This document shows, in pieces, positions 44,773 through 55,400 of a DNA stretch of 64,000 nt. The stretch lies in NCBI GenBank assembly GCA_024234995.1, contig JACKNF010000003.1:257192-321191 (forward strand), given 5' to 3'. The stretch comes from Gammaproteobacteria bacterium. GTDB taxonomy: Bacteria > Pseudomonadota > Gammaproteobacteria > Competibacterales > Competibacteraceae. A model generated the notes under the pieces. The model saw only the letters and a program-made list of their open reading frames with translations, was not told the origin of the DNA and ran no database searches. The translations under genes were made by a program, and so were the position numbers. Position 1 is the first letter of the stretch; each line of letters opens with the position of its first letter.

Positions 44773-46904
44773 ATGAGCGCACCTAAAGTGGCCTTTTCAG
44801 GGGCGGTTTGAGGGAGAATAAGTGTAAAGGTAACCCCTTTACCCGCACGATTAAATCCTTGAATCGTTCCACCAAGTATTCCTATGACTAGATTATAGAC
44901 AATATAGAGACCCAATCCACTACCGCCGCTGCCTATTTTCGTGGTAAAAAATGGTTCGAAAATGCGATTAAGTATCAATTCCGGAATACCAGCTCCATTA
45001 TCTGTATAATCAAGCTGTATGCGGGCCGCCCCGCACGCCATGGCGTTAATATGAATGACTCCCGCTTCCATCCCGCTGAAGCCATGAATAAGGGAATTGC
45101 CAATCAAATTAGCAATGACCTGTTCTAACGGGCCTGGGTAACTATCCAGCTCCAGATCGCCAGGAATGTCTTGTTCGATGCGATGAGCCGTGTGCTTGAA
45201 TTGCGGCCGCAAGGTGACCAGCACCTCCTCAATCGTTTCACGCAGGTTGAAACGCCGCCGCCGCATACTGGCCTGATCCACCGCCACTTGCTTGAAATGC
45301 CCTATCAAATCTGCCGCACGGGCCGTGTTGCGTTCCAGGAGATCCACCGCCTCCTGGCCCTGCCTCAGAAACACCTCCATCTGGGAACGGCGCAAGGCGC
45401 CCGATTCAACCGCCGCCGCAAATACGCGCAGATGTTCCCCAAAGGTGCTGGCAACCACGCGGGCGTTGCCCAGCGGTGTGTTCAGCTCATGCGCCACCCC
45501 AGCGACCAATTGGCCTAAAGCCGCCAGTTTCTCCGACTGCACCAGTTGGGTCATGGCCTGGCGCAGATCTCCGTTGGCCCGTTGCAATGCCGCTGTGCGT
45601 TCGGCAACCAGTTCTTCCAGGTGCTCCCGGTGCCGTTGCAGTTCCTCTTCGGCCCGCTTGCGCTCGGTAATATCGACGATGTTGCCGAAAACACGCACAA
45701 TTTTTCCATCCTGGTACTCGGGTTTGCCAATGGTGCGAACCCATTTATCGTCCCCCTGGACATTCTTGAATCTCAGTTCAAGATCGTAAGGCTCCCCCTC
45801 TTCGACCGCTCGTTTGAACGCCTGCCCGATGATGGCTGCATCGCCAGCGGTATAGAATGCGATGTTTTGCTGTATATCATCCGGGTCGTACTCCGCAGGC
45901 GTAAGCCCATGTATACGATAGACTTCGTTTGTCCATGCAAATTTCTTGGACACGGGGTCATACTCCCAGCCGCCTGCCTGAGTGAGATGCTGGGTTTCAT
46001 TCAGCAAGGACTCGCTCTTTATCAGCGCTTCCTCAGCCTGTTTGCGCTCAGTGATGTCGATGCCGACGCCAAAAAAGTAGTCAAATGTCTGATTCTTAAA
46101 CACCGGACGCCTATGCCACTCGACCAGGCGTTCCTGTCCGTCCTTAGTCAGGATATGATTTTCACTCTTCAACGGCTGCTTCAGGGAAACGATCTGGTTG
46201 AAGATCCACGCGAGCACCGCATGCTCCCTTTCCGGCACAAAGGTTTGGATATAGTCCGCACCCATTACCTCCCCGGCAGCGTAACCCAGCGCGCCGAGCA
46301 TGGATTCGTTCATCATCAATGTCTTGCCATCTGCCCCGATGGCTACAAAAAACGCGGGTGAGGCCTGAATCAATGTCCTGTTGAAATCCCGCTCATCGCA
46401 CAACGCAAGATTGGCCTTGACCAGCTCCGCAGTCCGCACCTTCACACGCTGCTCCAATTCAATCTGCGCCTGCTCCAAGCGGCGCTGCAAGCAGCGCAGT
46501 TCCAGGTGAGTACGCACCCGCGCTAACACTTCCGCCGGCTCGAAAGGCTTGGTGATGTAATCCACACCCCCAACAGCAAAACTACGAATCTTGTCGGCGG
46601 CCTCATTCAAGGCGCTGATGAAGATCACCGGTATGGCATGCGTATGCGGATCGGCCTTCAATCGCTGACAGACGGCATAGCCGTCGAGATCGGGCATCCG
46701 TACGTCCAGCAGGATCAAATCCGGCGCATAGGCCGCTACCGAACGCAACGCCAGCGCGCCGCTCGACGCTGGACGGACTCGATATCCTTGCTCAACAAGC
46801 AGATTCACCAACAGCTTGAGGTTGGCAGGCATGTCGTCCACGACCAAAATTTCGGGGGTAGCTTCGTCAAGCGCTCCGGCAAATCCTGGCGCAGGATCGG
46901 TCAT
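44769..46904 (-). CDS. REC-PAS-PAS histidine kinase
   Basis: 711 residues, no membrane segment. An N-terminal receiver (D23, D24, phospho-acceptor D67, KPFEPAEVL) is followed by a coiled linker, two PAS domains (about 170-300 and 305-425), a dimerisation domain with phospho-histidine H472 (AHELNTPLGN) and an HATPase domain (GNSLIHGF, DNGAGIP, GSGGSGLGLYI). A receiver placed ahead of the kinase suggests it is itself controlled by an upstream kinase. Starts with a 4-nt overlap on the hybrid kinase gene and ends with a 4-nt overlap on the EAL gene. Its kinase core shares 600 identical bases with the gene at 49935. Confidence 0.94.
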   Translation of the reverse strand: MTDPAPGFAGALDEATPEILVVDDMPANLKLLVNLLVEQGYRVRPASSGALALRSVAAYAPDLILLDVRMPDLDGYAVCQRLKADPHTHAIPVIFISALNEAADKIRSFAVGGVDYITKPFEPAEVLARVRTHLELRCLQRRLEQAQIELEQRVKVRTAELVKANLALCDERDFNRTLIQASPAFFVAIGADGKTLMMNESMLGALGYAAGEVMGADYIQTFVPEREHAVLAWIFNQIVSLKQPLKSENHILTKDGQERLVEWHRRPVFKNQTFDYFFGVGIDITERKQAEEALIKSESLLNETQHLTQAGGWEYDPVSKKFAWTNEVYRIHGLTPAEYDPDDIQQNIAFYTAGDAAIIGQAFKRAVEEGEPYDLELRFKNVQGDDKWVRTIGKPEYQDGKIVRVFGNIVDITERKRAEEELQRHREHLEELVAERTAALQRANGDLRQAMTQLVQSEKLAALGQLVAGVAHELNTPLGNARVVASTFGEHLRVFAAAVESGALRRSQMEVFLRQGQEAVDLLERNTARAADLIGHFKQVAVDQASMRRRRFNLRETIEEVLVTLRPQFKHTAHRIEQDIPGDLELDSYPGPLEQVIANLIGNSLIHGFSGMEAGVIHINAMACGAARIQLDYTDNGAGIPELILNRIFEPFFTTKIGSGGSGLGLYIVYNLVIGILGGTIQGFNRAGKGVTFTLILPQTAPEKATLGALI
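45064..45663 (-). repeat. 600-bp direct repeat, copy 1 (kinase core)
   Basis: No difference is found against 50221-50820 (offset 5157). It covers the end of the last PAS linker, the H-box and the N-box part of the ATPase domain. Sequence on both sides is diverged. Confidence 0.9.
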
Positions 46905-49879
46905 GAAGGGGGCTCCGTAGACATGTAGGCCGCATCGTCGAGCAGATTCAGTACGCGCTCATGGTGAAACTCTTGGATTTGATCGTGCAGCCAAGCGCCA
47001 AGTTCAGCATCGAGTGCAGCAACACGCCTGGCTTGTTCATGGGCGCGCGATCCGTCCAGAGACAGCACGGCATCGTGAAGTTCCCGCCGCAAGGATTCGG
47101 GCAAAGCACACAGCCGCGCGGCATTTGGCGCCGCCAAGGCTGGCGCCGGTGTCCGGGGCTCAGGCACGTCTGTATATCGAAACGCCAGATTCAGATGCTG
47201 GCCCAGCATCGCTAGCAATTCAGCCTCACGAAACGGCTTGCGCAGGAAATCGTCGCAGCCGGCAGCGAGCACCCGCTCGCGTTCTTCCGAAAAAACGCTG
47301 GCGGTGAGGGCCAGAACTTTGGTGCGCCGCACCGGTTCCCCGGCACGAATGTGCCGGGTGACGGCATAGCCGTCCAATCCTGGCATGCGGATGTCCAGCC
47401 AGACCAGATCCGGTTGCCATTCCTGCCACAACCGCAGTGCTGCCTCCCCGTCCTCTGCCTCGCGCACCTCAAAGCCAAGAGGCTTCAGTAAACCCGCTAA
47501 TAGCTGCCGGTTAAACGTTTGATCGTCCACCACCAGAATCCGGTACGCAGGCTGGCCGGGCGCCAGCCCAATGACGGTGCGTTCGGCCGGGGGCAGCTCG
47601 ACCCCGGCGCTCATTTCCAGGTCCAGTTCAAAACCGAAGCAGCTACCCTGCCCCGGCTGGCTGTCGATCGCAAGATCACCGCCTAATAGGTGCACGTATT
47701 GACGGCTGATGGCCAGCCCTAGACCGGTGCCTTCTTGGGTCCGCCGCCCGGTCTGCGTCTGCGTGAATGCCTGGAACAACTGTTCCCGCTCTTCCAGGCC
47801 GATACCCGGCCCGCTGTCGGCAACCGTGAAACGCACCCGGCAGCGTCCAGCAGCGCCCCTTTCTTCATCCAGCCGGGCCACGTTGAGCCACACTCCGCCC
47901 TTGGTAGTGAATTTGATCGCATTGCCCAGCAAATTGATCAGCACCTGACGCAGCTTAGCCGCATCGGTGTGCACGTAACGCGGCGTGTCCAGCGTCCATT
48001 TCACCTGCAATAACAGGTTCTTATCCGCTGCCCGATGCCAGAACAGGCTCTGCAAATCCTCCAGCAGCATGTGCAGATCACTGTCTTCGGGCTGGTAGAT
48101 GGCCTGCCCCGCCTCAATCTTCGAGAGATCCAATACACCGTTGATGAGGCCTAGCAGGTGCTCACCGCTGCGGTGGATAATGTCCAAGCTGCCGCGCTGC
48201 TCCGCTGACAGGGAGGTTCGATCGGCCGACGCCTCGCGCCGCATCAACCCGGAAAAGCCGAGAATGGCATTCAGCGGCGTACGCAATTCGTGACTCATGT
48301 TGGCCAGGAATACACTCTTGGCCTGGTTCGCCGCTTCAGCGGATTCTTTGGCCTGCTCCAGCGCCAGGGTGCGCTCCCGCACTAATTCCTCCAAGTGATC
48401 CCTGTATTGAATGAGTTCCTGTTCAGCCCGTTGCCGGTCAGCGATAAACCGTGCCTGCTGGATATTTTGATAGGCCTTGAAAGAGAGTTCGTTGGAAAAA
48501 AGAAAAAGCATCTGGGCAATTTTCTCGAAGCGCTCCCTGGACATGATGGGAACTTCCGCCAGCGCCGCCTGAAATTCAACCGGATCGGCCCCAATCTCGG
48601 CAGCGTATTGAGACAGACGGGTTTCATCCAACGCTTCGTTTTTAACCTGACCGATCAGCCAGTTGGCAAGATGCCTGCCGCCAAGGGTAATACTGGCGCC
48701 TGCATCCCATAAACCTCCACTGAGACAGGGCTGAATGGTCGGTCCTGCAAGATTGTGGCGACCGATAATAGCGTCGGAGTAAAAACAATTTGTCATTCCT
48801 TTCAATGTCTTGCGAATAACGTCACTGCATAAACGGCAAAAATTGCTTGGCCGGGTAATGGGCGTGCCATCCGGCTGGGTGATGATGGATGCAACACCGG
48901 TCGCTTCAGCAAATGCATCTTGGAGACGCTGGACATCTTCGAGATTGAACAAATCTGTGAATTGAATCGCCGCGGATGTATCCAGAGGCTGAGTGAGTGC
49001 CAGGATTTGCTTTTGCAAGGCCATTTCGTTCCGCTTGTGTTCAGCAATATCCACATGGGTGCCAACCATCCGCAGCGGATGACCGGCGGCATCCCGCTCA
49101 ATGACCTTGCCGCGGCCATTGATCCACTTCCACTCATCTGTCTTGGTGCGCATGCGGAATTCGACGTTGTAATCGGCGATCCGATTCTCAAAATGGGCTT
49201 GAATGCTTGCTTCCACCGGGGCCAGATCGTCAGGGTGGACCCGGTCGCGCCAACTGGCGTATCCGGCCGGAAACTCGCCAGGCGTATAGCCAAGCATCGT
49301 GTACCAGCGGTCGCTGAAGAAAGCATCGTCCGTTCGCACATTCCAATCCCAAGCTCCATCGCTGGTGGCATCGATCACCAGCCGCAAGCGCTCTTCGCTT
49401 TCTTGCAAGGCGTGATGGGTGGCGGTTAGCTCTGTGGTGCGCATCTCCATGCGCTGTTCCAGTTCAGCTTGGGTTTGCGCCAGCCGTTGTTGCAAACGTC
49501 TCAGTTCCAGATGCGTTTTGACCCGCATCAACACTTCAGCCGGATCAAAGGGCTTGGCAATGTAATCCACGCCACCCGCGGCCAAGCCTTGGGCTTTGTC
49601 AGTGGCTCCATGCAAGGCAGTGATGAAAATCACCGGGACGGGATCAAGGTGAGGTCCGGCTTTCAATTGCCGGCAAATCGCATAACTGTCCTGTTCTGGC
49701 ATCTGCATATCCAACAAGATCAAGTCGGGCGTCTTGGTGGCTACAGACGACAATGCCAGCACACCGCTTGAGGCTGCACAAACATGATATCCCTGTCCGG
49801 TGAGTATGTCCGTCAGCAGCGTAAGGTCAGCCGATATGCTTTCCACGATCAGAATTTCGGCCGTTGCTTCATCAAGCAT
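46901..49879 (-). CDS. REC-PAS-PocR hybrid histidine kinase with C-terminal REC
   Basis: 992 residues. Receiver 1 (about 8-125) keeps D57 and KPFDPAEVL but its acidic pair reads E13-S14 (LIVES). A PAS domain (about 165-290) is followed by a PocR-type sensory domain (about 305-470; NFCRLCSDVIRKT, CFYSD, GGRHLANWLIGQV). The dimerisation domain has phospho-histidine H530 (NMSHELRTPLNAI), the ATPase has DSGPGIG and GTGLGLAIS, and receiver 2 has phospho-acceptor D829. A roughly 80-residue helical tail could be an Hpt-like remnant, but no HxxxG histidine site is clear. It overlaps the next kinase gene by 4 nt. Confidence 0.93.
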   Translation of the reverse strand: MLDEATAEILIVESISADLTLLTDILTGQGYHVCAASSGVLALSSVATKTPDLILLDMQMPEQDSYAICRQLKAGPHLDPVPVIFITALHGATDKAQGLAAGGVDYIAKPFDPAEVLMRVKTHLELRRLQQRLAQTQAELEQRMEMRTTELTATHHALQESEERLRLVIDATSDGAWDWNVRTDDAFFSDRWYTMLGYTPGEFPAGYASWRDRVHPDDLAPVEASIQAHFENRIADYNVEFRMRTKTDEWKWINGRGKVIERDAAGHPLRMVGTHVDIAEHKRNEMALQKQILALTQPLDTSAAIQFTDLFNLEDVQRLQDAFAEATGVASIITQPDGTPITRPSNFCRLCSDVIRKTLKGMTNCFYSDAIIGRHNLAGPTIQPCLSGGLWDAGASITLGGRHLANWLIGQVKNEALDETRLSQYAAEIGADPVEFQAALAEVPIMSRERFEKIAQMLFLFSNELSFKAYQNIQQARFIADRQRAEQELIQYRDHLEELVRERTLALEQAKESAEAANQAKSVFLANMSHELRTPLNAILGFSGLMRREASADRTSLSAEQRGSLDIIHRSGEHLLGLINGVLDLSKIEAGQAIYQPEDSDLHMLLEDLQSLFWHRAADKNLLLQVKWTLDTPRYVHTDAAKLRQVLINLLGNAIKFTTKGGVWLNVARLDEERGAAGRCRVRFTVADSGPGIGLEEREQLFQAFTQTQTGRRTQEGTGLGLAISRQYVHLLGGDLAIDSQPGQGSCFGFELDLEMSAGVELPPAERTVIGLAPGQPAYRILVVDDQTFNRQLLAGLLKPLGFEVREAEDGEAALRLWQEWQPDLVWLDIRMPGLDGYAVTRHIRAGEPVRRTKVLALTASVFSEERERVLAAGCDDFLRKPFREAELLAMLGQHLNLAFRYTDVPEPRTPAPALAAPNAARLCALPESLRRELHDAVLSLDGSRAHEQARRVAALDAELGAWLHDQIQEFHHERVLNLLDDAAYMSTEPPS

Positions 49880-49934
49880 CTCGGGAAACCTCCTTTCGTG
49901 AGGTATCAGTCAGCCGGTGAAATCCGCCAACAAC

Positions 49935-52418
49935 CTAACCAGAAGCTGGCCGGTCCGGAGCAGTGCGGGGTAACGCCAGGCTAAAAGTGACGCCTTGGCC
50001 AGATGAGCTCTCCACCTGGATAGCGCCACCCAGCACCCCTGTAACGAGACTATAGACAATGTACAACCCCAGCCCGCTGCCACCCTGACCCAGCCGGGTG
50101 GTAAAAAATGGCTCGAAAATATGGTTGAGGGTGTTGCTTGGAATACCCATACCATTATCGGCATAACGCAGGATCACTTGATCCGGCCCGCGTGCATGGG
50201 CCTGAAGCTGAATGCAGCCTGCTTCCATCCCGCTGAAGCCATGAATAAGGGAATTGCCAATCAAATTAGCAATGACCTGTTCTAACGGGCCTGGGTAACT
50301 ATCCAGCTCCAGATCGCCAGGAATGTCTTGTTCGATGCGATGAGCCGTGTGCTTGAATTGCGGCCGCAAGGTGACCAGCACCTCCTCAATCGTTTCACGC
50401 AGGTTGAAACGCCGCCGCCGCATACTGGCCTGATCCACCGCCACTTGCTTGAAATGCCCTATCAAATCTGCCGCACGGGCCGTGTTGCGTTCCAGGAGAT
50501 CCACCGCCTCCTGGCCCTGCCTCAGAAACACCTCCATCTGGGAACGGCGCAAGGCGCCCGATTCAACCGCCGCCGCAAATACGCGCAGATGTTCCCCAAA
50601 GGTGCTGGCAACCACGCGGGCGTTGCCCAGCGGTGTGTTCAGCTCATGCGCCACCCCAGCGACCAATTGGCCTAAAGCCGCCAGTTTCTCCGACTGCACC
50701 AGTTGGGTCATGGCCTGGCGCAGATCTCCGTTGGCCCGTTGCAATGCCGCTGTGCGTTCGGCAACCAGTTCTTCCAGGTGCTCCCGGTGCCGTTGCAGTT
50801 CCTCTTCGGCCCGCTTGCGCCCGGTGATATCGATACAGATTCCCGTCATGCGATTTGATGGGTTCTGTTTGTCCGAAAACAAGATGCCTCGCACCTCGAT
50901 CCAGCCTCTCTTACCATCACCGCGGATGATTTCATGCTCGTATTGAATGACGGCTGGCGCATAAGCGCTGCTCAGAAATTCCTGAACCCTGCTATCCACA
51001 TCCTCACGGGCTTCAGGGGCAGCAAAACGCAGATAGGCCTCGTAAGTTTCCTCAAACTCACCCGCACCGATACCAAAAATGTTCTGCGTCTCTGGTGACC
51101 ACACGACATGGTTATTCGTAATGTCCCATTCCCATGTGCCCATGGATGCAGCCTGCAATGCCAGCCGTAAACGTTCTGTGCTCTCTTTCAGAAACTCCTC
51201 TGCCTGTTTGCGTTCGGTAATATCAAATAAAAGAGACAACAAAACATTCTGTTCCCCCAAGCGAATGAGTTCCACTGACCAAAGCACCTCGCGTATTTTG
51301 CCGGCCTTGGTGCGAAGACGCATCGGCATTTCCCGGACAACCTGATCAGCGCGGAGTTGCGCGATCATCTGTTCACGTATGCCGGGATCAGCCAAGACAC
51401 CGAGTTCCATGGAGGTGTGACCGATCATTTCCTCACGGGAATAACCCAATAAATGCTGTGCTTGCTCGTTGGCATCGAGGAAGCGGCCGGTTTCAATCTC
51501 GGAGATCACCATCGGGGCTGGATTGATGTGGAAAGCCTTTGCAAAGCGTTCCTCACTCGCTCGTAATGCAGCCTCTGCCCGCTTGCGATCCGTGATGTCG
51601 CGCACGATAGCCCACATACCGGCTGGCTGGCTGGCCGCATCGCGCAGCAAAAATGTGCGCAGTTCAACTGGAAAAATAGCCCCGTCTTTCCGGCGGTACT
51701 CCTTCTCGTAAATGTCTGAATAGCCTCGCTTCAGAATCTGCTCTTCCACGATTCCCGCTTCGAAGGCATGCCATCGTTCAGGTGTCAGATCCTGGTACGT
51801 CAATTGGCGAAGCTCTTCTTCTGAGTAGCCGAGCATCATTTGATAGGCCACGTTGAATTCCTGAAGATTGCCAACCATATCGACGCTGATAAAGGCGTCC
51901 CGCATGGATTCGTAGAGGCGGCGGTATTTGATTTCGCTTTCCCGCAACGCCTCTTCCGCCCGCATACGTTCCGAGATATCCCGGACGACAAGTATTCCTG
52001 TTTGCCGGTCGTCCACTGTAACCATCTTGGCCCAGCCATCCAAAGTATGCATCGCTCCATCGGCGCGCGCATACGCAACCCGCACAAGGATTGACTGGCC
52101 TGGCTTTGCAATTGCCTCCCGCGCTGCTTCACTCAACACAGGATGGAGCCCGGCGAGATGTGTTCCCAGCAAGTTTTCCCGGGCGCGCTCCAACATCTGG
52201 CATGCCGTATCATTGGCATCCACAATATATAAGCGGACTACGTCAAAGAAGAGGATGAGTTCGCTACTTTGATCAAGCAGCTGGCGGAACCGTCTCAGCT
52301 CTGCATATTGGTGCTGAAGCTCAGGATAATAGCTTTTGCGGACCGAGCGCTCACCAAGACCAATGATCTTCTCTCGCAACGCATCCCAATCTTCAGGTGC
52401 TTCAGAGCGCTTCTTCAT
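49935..52418 (-). CDS. Cytoplasmic multi-PAS histidine kinase
   Basis: 827 residues from the ATG at 52418, which lies 28 nt after the preceding stop; a longer frame from 52496 would overlap that gene by 50 nt. Four PAS domains run from about 35 to 545, each joined by an ERKRAEEAL-type linker. The dimerisation domain carries H591 (AHELNTPLGN) and the ATPase domain carries DNGMGIP and GQGGSGLGLYIVY. No receiver or membrane segment, so it senses inside the cell. Its core is identical over 600 bp to that of the kinase at 44769, while its ATPase end resembles the kinase at 52447 more. Confidence 0.93.
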   Translation of the reverse strand: MKKRSEAPEDWDALREKIIGLGERSVRKSYYPELQHQYAELRRFRQLLDQSSELILFFDVVRLYIVDANDTACQMLERARENLLGTHLAGLHPVLSEAAREAIAKPGQSILVRVAYARADGAMHTLDGWAKMVTVDDRQTGILVVRDISERMRAEEALRESEIKYRRLYESMRDAFISVDMVGNLQEFNVAYQMMLGYSEEELRQLTYQDLTPERWHAFEAGIVEEQILKRGYSDIYEKEYRRKDGAIFPVELRTFLLRDAASQPAGMWAIVRDITDRKRAEAALRASEERFAKAFHINPAPMVISEIETGRFLDANEQAQHLLGYSREEMIGHTSMELGVLADPGIREQMIAQLRADQVVREMPMRLRTKAGKIREVLWSVELIRLGEQNVLLSLLFDITERKQAEEFLKESTERLRLALQAASMGTWEWDITNNHVVWSPETQNIFGIGAGEFEETYEAYLRFAAPEAREDVDSRVQEFLSSAYAPAVIQYEHEIIRGDGKRGWIEVRGILFSDKQNPSNRMTGICIDITGRKRAEEELQRHREHLEELVAERTAALQRANGDLRQAMTQLVQSEKLAALGQLVAGVAHELNTPLGNARVVASTFGEHLRVFAAAVESGALRRSQMEVFLRQGQEAVDLLERNTARAADLIGHFKQVAVDQASMRRRRFNLRETIEEVLVTLRPQFKHTAHRIEQDIPGDLELDSYPGPLEQVIANLIGNSLIHGFSGMEAGCIQLQAHARGPDQVILRYADNGMGIPSNTLNHIFEPFFTTRLGQGGSGLGLYIVYSLVTGVLGGAIQVESSSGQGVTFSLALPRTAPDRPASG
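50221..50820 (-). repeat. 600-bp direct repeat, copy 2 (kinase core)
   Basis: Partner of 45064-45663. Crossover between the two copies would delete or duplicate a 5157-bp segment holding the hybrid kinase gene and leave a chimeric kinase in frame. Confidence 0.9.
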
Positions 52419-52446
52419 GACACCCAATGCCCTCGCACATCCGTCC

Positions 52447-55400
52447 TTAGCGGTCCGATAACCTGCCAGGCAGCGGTTTTTCCAAAGAAAAGCCATGCGG
52501 CATAGGCTGGCAAACCGGAGCAGTCCGGGGTAAAACGAAAGTAAAGGTCACACCTTGGCCAGGCGGATTCTCCACTTGGATGGTACCGCCCAGCACGCCC
52601 GTCACTAGCGTGTAAACGATGTACAACCCCAGCCCGCTGCCACCCTGACCCAGCCGTGTGGTGAAAAACGGTTCGAAAATACGGTTCAGGGTAGCCGCTG
52701 GAATACCCATGCCATTATCGGTATAACGCAGGGTGACTTGCGTTGGCCCGAGCGCATGGGCCTGAAGCTGAATACAGCCGGTCTCCATCCCGGCAAAGCC
52801 GTGAGTGAGGGAATTGCCGACCAGGTTGGTAATGACTTGCTCCAGCGGACCCGGATAGCTATCCAGCTCCAAGCCAGCCGGCACGTCCAGTTCGATCCGG
52901 TGGGCGGTGTGCTTGAACTGAGGTTGCAGGGTGGCGAAGATCTCCTCAACAGTCTGGCGCAAGTCGAAGCGGCGGCGGCGCATACTGGTCTGATCCACCG
53001 CGACCTCCTTGAATTGAGTGATCAGACTAGCGGCACGCGCTGTATTGCGCTCCAGCAGATCGACCGCCTCATAGCCCCGGCTCAAGAAACTTTCCACCTG
53101 GGAGCGGCGCAGGGCGCCCGATTCGACCACCGCGGCGAACGTGCGCAGATCCTCACCCAAGGTGCCCGCTACGGTGCGCGCGTTACCCAGTGGCGTGTTG
53201 AGTTCATGCGCCACCCCGGCGACCAGTTGACCCAAAGCGGCCAGCTTTTCCGATTGCACCAATTGATCCATGGCTTGGTGTAGCTTAGCAGTGCGCTCGG
53301 TGACCAACTCTTCCAAGTGCTCCCGGTACCGTTGCAGCTCTTCCTCTGTCCGCTTACGCTCGGTGATATCGATGTTCAGCCCCACGACACCCTTTATTTC
53401 ATCGCGGTCCTTGATAGGCGTAATGATGTTATAGATGAATCTCTCCTCCGCACCGGCGGTAAAACGCACTTCTTCTTCAACAGTCTCCCCGGCAAAAGCT
53501 CTGCGATTGTTGCTATTCCAATGCGCTAGCATTACCGCGTCGTCAGTGACATCTTCAGGACATTTTCCAATCACGTCTCCCCAATGCTGTTTAGAAGCAG
53601 AATTTTGCAAAACGTAGCGGCCTTTGGTGTCAATGAGGAAAAAATCGAAGGGGATGCTTTCGATAGCGGTACGTAGCCGCGCTTCGCTTTCCCGCAATGC
53701 GGTCTCCACCCGCTTGCGCTCGGTGACATCGTAGATGAGGGATAACATGACTGCCTGCGCACCGAACCGGATGGTTTCCGCCGACCACAGCACATCCAGG
53801 ATATGGCCGGTCTTGGTTCGAAAGCGAATCGGCACTTCCTGGAAAAATCCCTTACTGTGGAGCCGTGCGATCATTTGCTCGCGTGTCCCCGGATCAACCC
53901 AAATACCAAGCTCTATAGAGGTATGGCCAACCGTTTCCTCGCGGGTATAACCCAGCATCCTCACCCATTGCTCGTTTATGTCGATGAAACGGCCTGTTTC
54001 GATGATGGAGATGGCCATCGATGCCGGATTGGCATTAAACGCCTTGGCAAAGCGTTCCTCGCTTTCCCGCAACGCGGTTTCCGCCTGTTTACGCTGAGTG
54101 ATATCACGGACAAAGGCGAAATCATAGCTCTCACCTTCGTATTCAACATGATTCGCGGTGACTTCGACGGGAAAAATCGTGCCATCCTTCCGCTGATGCT
54201 GTGTTTCAAGGCGGCGTTTTTTCAGATGCCGGGTTTTTTCCCAGTGCGGCAGCCATTTTTCTGGCGTGAAATTCGGGTCGATATCCCAGACGGACAAGGT
54301 CAGCAATTCATCACGTGTATAGCCAAGGCTATGGCATGCCTGTTCATTGACATTGATGAAATGTCCATCCGACATGATCCAAAACACCGCATCGGCAGAC
54401 CGCATGATGGAAAGTTGCGCCAGTTGTAATGCCTTTTCTGCCTGCTCACGTTTGGTCCGTGTACGTAGCATGGCAATGCCAAAAGCCAGGTCGTCGGCCA
54501 GCTCACTTAAAAGCGCAACTTCCTCGGCATCGAAAGCATCCGGTACCGGCGAATAAATCCCTAATACCCCAAAGACCTGGTCATCGAACATCAATGGCAA
54601 AGCACACATGGCCGCACAGCGGCATTGAGATGCGAGTTGCGAATGACTCGTGATGTTTTGAATGAGGGAAGGGCGTCCGGTACGGATAGCCATATCGATA
54701 GGATCACTGCCATGTTCAGTGTTTGCCCAATTGATCTTTATATTTTGCAGGTAGTTTTCTTCCAATCCAGCATGTGCCGCCGGCCGTACCGTTTTGCACT
54801 CATCATGTTCTGCGTAACCGACCCAGGTCATCAGATAGCCACCCACTTGCACAGTGATCGTGCAGATCGCGGTCAACAATCCGATTTCGTCGGTGACGCG
54901 AACTAATGCTTGATTGCATTCGCTGAGCATCCGAAGCTGCCGGTTGCTGCGGCTTAAGGCTTCTTCCGCTTGCATACGCTCAGTAATGTCTGCATGTTGA
55001 ATGATGGTGTGAACCACTCGTTTTTGGGCATCGAGGACCGGTGAGATTGTGACCTCTAGAACGAGTTGTGCCGTCTCTCTCAGCCGTACTGTCCGCAACC
55101 CCGCACTGTCATAACGGAGCGTGAACTGGACTCTCTCGCCTTGCTGGAAAACCCGCCTTACCAGCGGCATAACCCCTTGCTGTTCAACGATGTTGTCCTC
55201 AAAAACATTGTACTTCCCGACCAGCTCTTCGTTGGTAACGTGGAGCAGATCCCGGCAGGCTTGGTTCATCCGGAGCAAGGTGCCTCTATCGTCGGAAACC
55301 CACATTGAAAAGGGGCTGTGCTCAATGATAGCGTCCAGGAAAGCCTCTGACGTTCGCAATCCCTCTTCCGCTTGCTGGCGTTCCGTAACGTCCACCGATA

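Noticed and set aside
45171..45518. 115-codon plus-strand ORF identical to one at 50328-50675
   Set aside because: Its presence twice looked like a conserved gene, but both are antisense shadows of the 600-bp repeat in the kinase cores.
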